This document shows, in pieces, positions 8,251 through 12,791 of a stretch of DNA of 12,791 nt. The stretch covers positions 1 to 12,791 of the forward strand of contig SLJA01000303.1 in the NCBI GenBank assembly GCA_007135355.1. The letters run 5' to 3'. Source of the stretch: Wenzhouxiangella sp. GTDB lineage: Bacteria > Pseudomonadota > Gammaproteobacteria > Xanthomonadales > Wenzhouxiangellaceae. Made by a program: the position numbers and the translations under genes. Every line of letters starts with the position of its first letter. Positions within the stretch are counted from its first letter, which is position 1. The notes under the pieces are model-generated. The model was not told where the DNA came from. It was given only the letters and a program-made list of their open reading frames with translations, and did no database searches.

Positions 8251-8856
8251 CTACGCGGAATGGCGCGCGCTTAACACTTCGTCGAGCAGACCATAATCGC
8301 GCGCGGCTTCCGCCGACAAAAACTTGTCGCGATCCGTATCCTGCTCGATGATTTCCAGCGGCTGACCGGTGTGGTGCTGAAGAATCCGGTTCAGCGTGTC
8401 CTTGATTTTCAGAATCTCGCGGGCGTGGATATCGATGTCCGAAGCCTGGCCCTGAAACCCGCCCAATGGCTGGTGAATCATCACTCGGGAGTGCGGCAAC
8501 GCGTAGCGTTTGCCGCTGGAGCCGGCCGCCAGCAGCAGCGCGCCCATACTGGCCGCCTGCCCGATCACCATGGTGGATACATCGGGCTTGACAAACTGCA
8601 TGGTGTCGTAAATGGCCATGCCGGCCGTCACCGAGCCGCCCGGGGAATTGATATAGATGTTGATGTCTTTTTCCGGGTTTTCCGACTCCAGAAACAGCAG
8701 CTGGGCAACAATCAAGTTGGCCGAGTAATCCTCAATCGGACCGACAATGAAAATGACGCGCTCTTTAAGCAGGCGCGAATAAATGTCGTAGGCACGTTCG
8801 CCGCGGGCCGATTGCTCGACCACCATCGGCACCAGGTTTAGCGCTTGTTCGTTCAT
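8251..8856 (-). CDS. clpP: ATP-dependent Clp protease proteolytic subunit ClpP
   Basis: A 201-residue serine peptidase that forms the double-heptamer proteolytic chamber used by ClpX and ClpA. The catalytic triad is Ser103 in GQAASMGA, His128 in MIHQP and Asp177 in DTDRD. The spacings of 25 and 49 residues equal those of E. coli ClpP (Ser97, His122 and Asp171 of the mature form). The N-terminal region MNEQALNLVPMVVEQSARGERAYDIYS is cut into a short propeptide in relatives. Its ATG overlaps the tig stop codon as TGATG, with GGAG (8862-8865) 5 nt upstream inside tig, indicating translational coupling. It is followed by clpX. Confidence 0.97.
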   Translation of the reverse strand: MNEQALNLVPMVVEQSARGERAYDIYSRLLKERVIFIVGPIEDYSANLIVAQLLFLESENPEKDINIYINSPGGSVTAGMAIYDTMQFVKPDVSTMVIGQAASMGALLLAAGSSGKRYALPHSRVMIHQPLGGFQGQASDIDIHAREILKIKDTLNRILQHHTGQPLEIIEQDTDRDKFLSAEAARDYGLLDEVLSARHSA

Positions 8857-10139
8857 CAGGTCTCCAGGGCTTCCTTGAAGCTCATTGGCTTGTCCGTGAC
8901 CTGGGCCTTGTCCAGCACCAGATCGATCACCTGCTCCTCCAACACCAGATTTTCCAGTTGGTCCATGAGCCTGGCGTCAGCACGGTAAATCTCGATGATC
9001 TGCGCCGGCTCCTCGTAGGTGTCGGCAATCTCCTCGAGCTTCTTCTGCACCCGCGCCTGGTCGATCTGGATCTTGTTCTGGCGCGCCAGCTCGCCCATCA
9101 GCAGGCCCAGGCGCAGGCGCTTCTCGGCGCTCGGCATGAACTGCTCAAGCGGCGGCAGCTGTTCCTGCCCGCTCTGCTGGGCGTACTGCTCAGCAATCTG
9201 GCGCGCTTCCTGCACAACGCTGGACCGCGGTAGCTTGACCTCCATGAAGCGCTCGCCGAGTTTATCGGTGACCGCCACCTTCAGGCGACTGGCCACACCC
9301 TGGCGCAGCTCACGCTCAAGGTTCTTGCGCACGTCCTTGCGCATTTGCTCCACGCCACCGTCAATGCCAAACAGGGCCGCAAACTCGTCGTTGACCTCCG
9401 GCAAGTCCGAGCCTTCGACCTGCTTCACGCTCAGCTCGACGGTGGCGGTTTTGCCGGCCAGGGCCTGGTAGCGATAATCCTCGGGGAAGGTCAACTCCGC
9501 CGTTTTGTTATCGCCGGCGCTCATGCCCTGCAGGGCAGACTCCAACTCCGGGAAGGACTTCATCTTGCCCAGGGTCGGCGCCAGCTCATGCTGGCCCTGC
9601 TCGGGCACTCTGGTGCCGTCCAGATCAGCCACATACGACAACCGCACGCGATCACCGTCGCCGGCGGCTCGCTCGACCGGCTCCCATTCGCGGCGCTGCT
9701 CGCGCAGCGTATCAATCATGTCATCGACATCGGAGTCGGCCACTTCAGCCACTGGACGCTCGAAGCTCAACTCGCTGACATCAATCTCCGGCAGCTCCGG
9801 AAATACTTCAAGTTCGGCGACAAATTCAAAGTCACCCTCAAACTCCAGACCCGACGAGGGCTGAAGACGCGAGACCCCGGCCACGCGCAGTTTTTCCTGG
9901 CCGATGGCTTCCTGCAGGCTTGACTCCATGACCTGGCCGATGACTTCTTCACGTACCTGCTTACCGTAGCGCTGACGCACGACATTCAGCGGCACCTTGC
10001 CGGGACGGAAGCCCTTCAGGCGCACCTGCCGGCGCAGCTCATCAAGCCGGGAACTGATCTGGGAATCGATGCTCTCTCCGGGCACCTGAACGGTCATCCG
10101 ACGCTCAAGATCGCCGGTCTTTTCAACGGATACCTGCAT
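8856..10139 (-). CDS. tig: Trigger factor (ribosome-associated chaperone and prolyl isomerase)
   Basis: A 427-residue chaperone that binds the ribosome near the polypeptide exit tunnel and shields nascent chains. The ribosome-docking signature GFRPGKVP is at residues 43-50. An FKBP-type isomerase domain spans about 155-245 (GDRVRLSYVADLDG to VELSVKQV) and carries a bulky insertion-poor flap, as in other trigger factors. The remaining C-terminal helical domain, about 250-425, forms the substrate-holding arms. Length is within a few residues of E. coli (432). It begins the tig-clpP-clpX set. No strong Shine-Dalgarno or promoter was recognised in the 33 bp between the tRNA terminator and the ATG, so some read-through from the tRNA cluster or a promoter inside the terminator region is possible. 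Confidence 0.96.
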   Translation of the reverse strand: MQVSVEKTGDLERRMTVQVPGESIDSQISSRLDELRRQVRLKGFRPGKVPLNVVRQRYGKQVREEVIGQVMESSLQEAIGQEKLRVAGVSRLQPSSGLEFEGDFEFVAELEVFPELPEIDVSELSFERPVAEVADSDVDDMIDTLREQRREWEPVERAAGDGDRVRLSYVADLDGTRVPEQGQHELAPTLGKMKSFPELESALQGMSAGDNKTAELTFPEDYRYQALAGKTATVELSVKQVEGSDLPEVNDEFAALFGIDGGVEQMRKDVRKNLERELRQGVASRLKVAVTDKLGERFMEVKLPRSSVVQEARQIAEQYAQQSGQEQLPPLEQFMPSAEKRLRLGLLMGELARQNKIQIDQARVQKKLEEIADTYEEPAQIIEIYRADARLMDQLENLVLEEQVIDLVLDKAQVTDKPMSFKEALET

Positions 10140-10164
10140 GGCTGGCTAGTCTCGTGATACCTGA

Positions 10165-10205
10165 ATCGAAAAGCCGACGCTTGCCGCACGGGCCACAGCG
10201 TCGGC
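10165..10205 (-). terminator. Intrinsic terminator of the tRNA-Pro/Arg/His/Lys cluster
   Basis: On the minus strand GCCGACGC (10198-10205) pairs perfectly with GCGTCGGC (10173-10180) around a 17-nt loop and is followed by TTTTCG. It begins 9 nt after the tRNA-Lys CCA end and 25-30 nt before the tig start. The long loop and short T-run suggest incomplete termination. Confidence 0.75.
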
Positions 10206-10213
10206 GCAGTGAG

Positions 10214-10288
10214 TGGTGGGCCGCCAGGGACTCGAACCCCGAACCTACTGATTAAGAGTCAGCTGCTCTACCATTGAGCTAGCGGCCC
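10214..10288 (-). tRNA. tRNA-Lys (anticodon CUU)
   Basis: A 75-nt cloverleaf on the minus strand. The acceptor GGGCCGC pairs with GCGGCCC and is followed by encoded ACCA. The anticodon stem GCTGA/TCAGT encloses CTCTTAA, giving CUU, which reads AAG. The D loop is short (AATGGTA). It is the last gene of the four-tRNA cluster, just before the terminator. Confidence 0.97.
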
Positions 10289-10320
10289 GCTTGTTCGGCG
10301 CGATCGGCGCCTTGCGAAAA

Positions 10321-10397
10321 TGGGGTGAGCGACGGGGCTTGAACCCGCGACCTCTGGAGCCACAATCCAGTGCTCTACCAACTGAGCTACGCCCACC
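10321..10397 (-). tRNA. tRNA-His (anticodon GUG)
   Basis: A minus-strand cloverleaf with acceptor GTGGGCG/CGCTCAC (one G-U pair), anticodon stem CTGGA/TCCAG and loop TTGTGGC giving GUG. The extra 5' guanine required by histidyl-tRNA synthetase, G-1, is encoded (position 10397) opposite C73, and CCA is encoded. It lies 32 nt before tRNA-Lys in the same transcript. Confidence 0.97.
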
Positions 10398-10490
10398 ACA
10401 GGCTTGTTTCTTCTATTCCGAGCGGTATTTTAACCGACTCGACTTGCTTGGCGCGCCCGGCAGGACTCGAACCTGCAACCGCCGGCTTAG

Positions 10491-10771
10491 CATACCAACT
10501 ACCGCTTTCGCGGCCCACGGCCCAATCGGCCGGGGTTTGTGGTCTGGACTATCTCTTCGCCATCTCAGGCGCTGCACGTATAGTCTCTACGGATCCCGTC
10601 CTAAATCACTCGCACAGTCCACCCGTCGAGCAACGGTTTCCACGGGATTGCCATCGGCCAACCGAGATTGCCGTTAAGGTTTCCCCGTTACGGTGCAGTC
10701 CACCCTGCTGGTTCCGTTTCCCGGCAGGGGCTCCTTATTTATCCCGCACCCCCATAGGGCTACGGTGCTCA
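10491..10771 (-). other. Self-splicing group I intron in tRNA-Arg(UCU)
   Basis: The intron is 281 nt and has no meaningful open reading frame. Traceable helices on the minus strand are: P2 CCCTGC (10724-10729) with GCAGGG (10703-10708); P3 CTGCAC (10693-10698) with GTGCAG (10572-10577); P4 CGGG (10684-10687) with CCCG (10643-10646); P7 GACTAT (10580-10585) with ATAGTC (10547-10552); P8 CGCC (10568-10571) with GGCG (10558-10561); and a P9-region hairpin CCGC-GAAA-GCGG (10502-10513). The P7 strands sit in GTAGAGACTATACG and GATAGTCCAG, the conserved R and S segments. The exon ends in U (10772), facing G10733 of a GAG guide, and the intron ends in omega-G (10491). The overall plan resembles the small Azoarcus tRNA-Ile intron. 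Exact subgroup needs a covariance model. Confidence 0.9.
10746..10768 (-). other. P1 extension hairpin of the group I intron
   Basis: GCACC (10764-10768) pairs with GGTGC (10746-10750), and inside it CCC (10757-10759) pairs with GGG (10751-10753) across a TAT loop. It lies between the 5' splice site and the guide sequence. The Azoarcus tRNA-Ile intron, as recalled, has only a short P1 loop there. Confidence 0.6.
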
Positions 10772-10829
10772 AAGGCCGATGCTCTATCCAGTTGAGCTAC
10801 GGGCGCCAAAATCATCTAATCTTCTAAAT

Positions 10830-10906
10830 TGGTCGGGGCGGCAGGATTTGAACCTGCGACCTACTGCTCCCAAAGCAGTTGCGCTACCAGGCTGCGCTAC
10901 GCCCCG
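10830..10906 (-). tRNA. tRNA-Pro (anticodon UGG)
   Basis: A 77-nt cloverleaf on the minus strand. The acceptor CGGGGCG pairs with CGCCCCG, followed by encoded ACCA. The anticodon loop TTTGGGA gives UGG, and the T arm is GCAGG-TTCAAAT-CCTGC. It is the first gene of the cluster, 15 nt downstream of a well-formed sigma-70 -10 box. Confidence 0.97.
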
Positions 10907-10921
10907 ATCCTTAGCCGGTCA

Positions 10922-10950
10922 ATTGTAGAGGTTCTGTGGCCTGGGGTCAA
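10922..10950 (-). promoter_or_regulatory. Sigma-70 promoter of the tRNA-Pro/Arg/His/Lys cluster
   Basis: On the minus strand TTGACC (10945-10950), a 17-nt spacer, and TACAAT (10922-10927) each match 5 of 6 consensus bases. The -10 box ends 15 nt before the tRNA-Pro 5' end, giving a short leader for RNase P. Confidence 0.85.
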
Positions 10951-10971
10951 TCAATGTGGCATCAATGTGGC
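10950..10971. repeat. Perfect 11-bp tandem repeat abutting the tRNA-cluster -35 box
   Basis: ATCAATGTGGC occurs twice head to tail (10950-10960 and 10961-10971), on the upstream side of the -35 hexamer. It may be a regulator site or a chance slip duplication; nothing else in the window shares it. Confidence 0.7.
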
Positions 10972-10985
10972 TGCTGCGTTTGTCC

Positions 10986-11110
10986 GGCGCGCCCGGAAGG
11001 ATGGACTGCGCGCCTGACGGCGCTTGCCCTGCGGGTGCGGCTGCGCCGCATCGAGCTCGCGGCTGCGCCGCTCGGTTCGAACCTGAGGAGGTGCGACTCG
11101 GCCTCCGGGT
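10986..11110. repeat. tRNA-Arg 3'-end fragment interrupted by a GC-rich stem-loop module
   Basis: The first 17 bp (10986-11002, GGCGCGCCCGGAAGGAT) are identical to the 3' end of tRNA-Arg(ACG) at 11160-11176. The next tRNA bases, TTCGAACCT, reappear only at 11077-11085. Between them lies about 75 bp of strongly symmetric DNA: GCGCC-TGAC-GGCGC, then TGCGGC-TGC-GCCGCA (11036-11050) and GCGGC-TGC-GCCGC (11059-11071). GGAGG/CCTCC follows around 11088-11107. No open reading frame is credible. It looks like a degenerate tRNA copy carrying an inserted palindromic element, or an interspersed repeat that targets tRNA 3' ends. Confidence 0.55.
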
Positions 11111-11115
11111 GCATC

Positions 11116-11159
11116 AGACATAAAAAAAGCCCCGCGCGGGGCGGGGCTTTTTTATGTCT
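11116..11159. terminator. Strong bidirectional intrinsic terminator after tRNA-Arg(ACG)
   Basis: A near-perfect 44-bp palindrome. The core GCCCCGC (11129-11135) pairs with GCGGGGC (11141-11147) around a 5-nt loop. It is flanked by A7 and T6 and an outer AGACAT/ATGTCT arm, so both strands read stem then T-run. Its last base is the A of the tRNA-Arg CCA end. It separates tRNA-Arg(ACG) from the downstream cluster. Confidence 0.92.
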
Positions 11160-11235
11160 GGCGCGCCCGGAAGGATTCGAACCTCCGACCGCCTGGTTCG
11201 TAGCCAGGTACTCTATCCAGCTGAGCTACGGGCGC
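11159..11235 (-). tRNA. tRNA-Arg (anticodon ACG)
   Basis: A 77-nt cloverleaf on the minus strand. The acceptor GCGCCCG pairs with CGGGCGC and is followed by encoded GCCA. The anticodon loop CTACGAA gives ACG (A34 normally edited to inosine to read CGU, CGC and CGA). It shares its acceptor stem with the intron-bearing tRNA-Arg(UCU). It has its own promoter and terminator. Confidence 0.97.
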
Positions 11236-11248
11236 GTGCAAGCCGGGT

Positions 11249-11277
11249 ATTATTGCGCAGTCTTTTCTGGCGGTCAA
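11249..11277 (-). promoter_or_regulatory. Sigma-70 promoter of tRNA-Arg(ACG)
   Basis: On the minus strand TTGACC (11272-11277), a 17-nt spacer, and AATAAT (11249-11254) each match 5 of 6 consensus bases. The -10 ends 13 nt before the mature tRNA. The region after the -10 is GC-rich, as in stringently controlled stable-RNA promoters. Confidence 0.85.
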
Positions 11278-11357
11278 CAGCAATTTGCGAGATTCCCGCG
11301 CCCGAGCCGAATCGACCCGGCCGCTGACGCTTTTCAGCAATTACTTTAGGCTTCTCT

Positions 11358-11363
11358 TATACT
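11358..11363 (+). promoter_or_regulatory. -10 element directly before the SLAC1-family gene
   Basis: TATACT matches 5 of 6 -10 bases and ends 6 nt before the ATG at 11370. Transcription starting at the usual distance would begin at or next to the A of the start codon. No strong -35 is visible at 16-18 nt upstream. Confidence 0.45.
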
Positions 11364-11369
11364 GCGCCC

Positions 11370-12332
11370 ATGACCCAGAACCATCCCGCCCCAACCAGCT
11401 TCATCGCCAGCCTCCCGCTACCGCTTTTTGCCTCCGTGATGGGCTTGAGCGGTTTGGCGCTGGTCTGGCACGCCATGGAGACCCGCTGGGAATTTGCAGC
11501 GCTGGTTTCACCCGCACTGACCGTCACCGCCGGGCTGATCTTTGTGATCCTTGTCCCCGCCTACGCGCTCAAGGCTCTGCGCCACCGTGACCAGGTCATG
11601 GCCGAGTTGCGCCATCCGATTCGGATCAATTTCCTGCCGGCTATCTCCATCAACCTGATTCTGCTCGGCATTCTGAGCCGGCCATGGCTGGAGGGGCTGT
11701 CAAACCTGCTCTGGCTCAGCGGCGCCGGCTTGCAGCTGGCGCTGACCGTGCTCATCGTCAGCGTCTGGTTCAACTCAGAACGACCACCTAACAGCCTCAA
11801 CCCGGCCTGGTTTATTCCGGCGGTCGGCAACGTGCTGGTGCCCATGGCGGCCATCCCGGCCGGATACGAACTCACCGCCTGGTTCTTCTTCAGCACGGGT
11901 ATGTTTTTCTGGGTCATCCTCGGCACGGTGGTGTTCTATCGGCTGATCATCGGCGATGCCCTCGAGCCCCCGATGCGCCCAACCCTGGCGATCCTGCTGG
12001 CGCCTCCGGCAGTGGCTTTTCTGGCCTGGCTACAGCTCAGCGGCAATGATCCGGGTGCGGGCCTGATGTTCTATTTCATCGCCCTGCTGACTTTCCTGCT
12101 GTTGCTCCCGCAGATTCCGGGCTTTCTCAAACTGCCATTTTTCCCGTCCTGGTGGGCCTACACCTTCCCGCTGGCCGCCTTCACGGCCGCGAGCTTCCGC
12201 TTCGCCGAACTGACGGGCGTCCTCGGTGACGCGCCCCTGCTTTTGCTGGCCATACTCGTCAACCTGATCATCGCCACCGTCGCCGTCCGCACCCTGCTGG
12301 CCGTGTTTCGGGGTGAATTGGCGGCCCATTGA
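11370..12332 (+). CDS. SLAC1/TehA-family anion channel (TDT superfamily)
   Basis: A 320-residue, highly hydrophobic inner-membrane protein with about ten membrane segments, close in length to E. coli TehA (330). Family features are LPLPLFASVMGLSGLALVW (residues 15-33, first segment), the loop ELRHPIRINFLPAISIN (79-95), PAWFIPAVGNVLVPMAA (145-161) and WWAYTFPLAAFTA (261-273). The last contains the aromatic stretch that, in TehA and plant SLAC1, supplies the pore-gating phenylalanine; Phe266 is the candidate. Members pass small anions such as chloride, nitrate or dicarboxylates; the substrate is unknown here, and tehB is not adjacent in the window. No Shine-Dalgarno precedes the ATG, while a -10 box does, so the mRNA may be leaderless. 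Older databases name such proteins C4-dicarboxylate/malic acid transporters. Confidence 0.88.
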   Translation: MTQNHPAPTSFIASLPLPLFASVMGLSGLALVWHAMETRWEFAALVSPALTVTAGLIFVILVPAYALKALRHRDQVMAELRHPIRINFLPAISINLILLGILSRPWLEGLSNLLWLSGAGLQLALTVLIVSVWFNSERPPNSLNPAWFIPAVGNVLVPMAAIPAGYELTAWFFFSTGMFFWVILGTVVFYRLIIGDALEPPMRPTLAILLAPPAVAFLAWLQLSGNDPGAGLMFYFIALLTFLLLLPQIPGFLKLPFFPSWWAYTFPLAAFTAASFRFAELTGVLGDAPLLLLAILVNLIIATVAVRTLLAVFRGELAAH

Positions 12333-12414
12333 GCCCGATCAAGACACTGCCCCGGACAGAGGCGTTAAAGTGAACACTGACCCGACTGGCAATAAGCAAA
12401 GGAGAATCCCAGCC

Positions 12415-12791
12415 ATGAGTGCATCCATCGACAACAACGTTGTTCCCATCGTCAAGCTCGCGCTGAACAACGAGGCTTTTCGCGATGAAGTCATCACCGG
12501 CAAAGAGTGCCAGGTGGTGCTGATGACCATCCAGCCCGGAGAAGAAATCGGCTCCGAAGTTCATGCGGGCCACGATCAGATTCTGATCTTTGTCGAAGGC
12601 AACGGCCAGGCTGTTTTATCAGGTCAGGTCCGCGAAGTCGGCACCAATGACCTGGTCTTCGTGCACGCCGGCGTGGAACATAACTTCATCAACACCGGCA
12701 GCAAACCGCTCAAGCTCTACACGGTCTACGCACCGCCCGAGCATGCCGCCGGTACCCGGCATGATGACAAGGCCGAAGCCGACGCAGCCGA
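12415..12791 (+). CDS. Cupin-domain protein (3' end beyond the window)
   Basis: A partial gene of which 125 codons are visible, open to the window edge. The ATG is supported by AAAGGAG at 12398-12404. It reads as a small single-domain cupin. Motif 1 has His50, His53, Gln55 and Glu61 (EVHAGHDQILIFVEGNG, with the closing Gly pair). Motif 2 is GTNDLVFVHAGVEHNFIN, with His89 as the third histidine. These residues usually bind one divalent metal ion. A turn-rich charged tail (HDDKAEADA) starts near residue 116, suggesting that the protein ends soon after the edge. It lies 82 bp downstream of the SLAC1-family gene, with no terminator seen between them. Function cannot be assigned; sugar isomerase-like, dioxygenase and binding roles are all known for cupins. 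Confidence 0.85.
   Translation, partial: MSASIDNNVVPIVKLALNNEAFRDEVITGKECQVVLMTIQPGEEIGSEVHAGHDQILIFVEGNGQAVLSGQVREVGTNDLVFVHAGVEHNFINTGSKPLKLYTVYAPPEHAAGTRHDDKAEADAA

Larger units (their letters stand above)
10449..10806 (-). tRNA. tRNA-Arg (anticodon UCU), split by a group I intron
   Basis: Exon 1 is 10772-10806 and exon 2 is 10449-10490. Joined, they make a 77-nt tRNA with acceptor GCGCCCG/CGGGCGC, encoded GCCA, D arm GCTC-AACTGGATA-GAGC, anticodon stem TCGGC/GCCGG, and T arm GCAGG-TTCGAGT-CCTGC. The joined anticodon loop is CTT+CTAA, with anticodon UCU reading AGA (and possibly AGG), the same loop as E. coli argU. Neither half can fold alone. The break falls between U34 and C35, so the anticodon does not exist until splicing. 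The gene sits between tRNA-Pro and tRNA-His in one transcription unit. Confidence 0.93.

Noticed and set aside
10291..10795. Two plus-strand reading frames (128 and 141 codons) across tRNA-His and the tRNA-Arg intron
   Set aside because: They contain antisense-tRNA peptides such as GRTRTCNRR and GLNPRPLEPQSSA. No ribosome site or protein family was recognised, and the opposite strand is a structured RNA. They are not a homing endonuclease.
10449..10806. Two separate tRNA pseudogene fragments instead of one split tRNA
   Set aside because: The halves fit exactly at the anticodon with every stem paired, and the insert shows group I intron helices and splice-site bases, so a decayed gene is unlikely.
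10829..11017. Short plus-strand reading frame beginning MVGAAGFEPATYC over the tRNA-Pro gene
   Set aside because: It is the antisense translation of the tRNA-Pro gene, a well-known source of false protein annotations; the tRNA fold explains the sequence fully.
10986..11110. CRISPR array
   Set aside because: The repeats are inverted GC-rich stems, not regularly spaced direct repeats with unique spacers.
12333..12414. Terminator or promoter between the channel and cupin genes
   Set aside because: No stem followed by a T-run and no well-spaced -35/-10 pair was seen; only the ribosome site before the cupin start is clear.

Overview
The window reads as chromosomal core DNA of a GC-rich gammaproteobacterium. 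The evidence is the protein-quality and nucleoid block in the order tig, clpP, clpX, lon, hupB, ppiD, with fabI on its far side, an arrangement familiar from Pseudomonas and relatives. Lon, ClpX, HU, PpiD and FabI all have gammaproteobacterial-type sequences, and every tRNA encodes its 3' CCA. Genus cannot be set from the sequence alone.

Layout. Positions 46-1606 hold a plus-strand tRNA-Arg(CCU), a minus-strand NAD(P)H-dependent FMN reductase-like flavoprotein and the plus-strand enoyl-ACP reductase fabI. From 1666 to 11235 almost everything is on the minus strand. In transcription order this is: tRNA-Arg(ACG), a strong terminator, a short repeat-like region with a partial tRNA copy, then the cluster tRNA-Pro(UGG), tRNA-Arg(UCU), tRNA-His(GUG), tRNA-Lys(CUU) and a terminator. 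Next come tig, clpP, clpX, lon and hupB, then tRNA-Val(UAC), tRNA-Asp(GUC), a terminator and ppiD. From 11370 to the right edge are a plus-strand SLAC1/TehA-family anion channel and a cupin-fold protein cut by the window end.

The most unusual element is the tRNA-Arg(UCU) gene (10449-10806). A 281-nt group I intron (10491-10771) splits it between anticodon bases U34 and C35. The catalytic core can be traced by eye: P3, P4, P7, P8, a GNRA-capped P9-region hairpin, a terminal omega-G, and a U at the 5' splice site facing a short GAG guide. It carries no open reading frame of note. Removing it leaves a standard 77-nt tRNA.

How the genes work together: trigger factor, ClpXP and Lon form the folding and degradation axis for cytosolic proteins, and lon has a sigma-32-like heat-shock promoter. 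HU packages DNA. PpiD is an inner-membrane periplasmic chaperone, here with intact parvulin active-site residues. hupB appears to be co-transcribed with tRNA-Val and tRNA-Asp: a perfect 14-nt hairpin exactly fills the gap between the hupB stop codon and the tRNA-Val 5' end. No multi-gene defence or mobile system was seen apart from the intron and the tRNA-derived repeat region.
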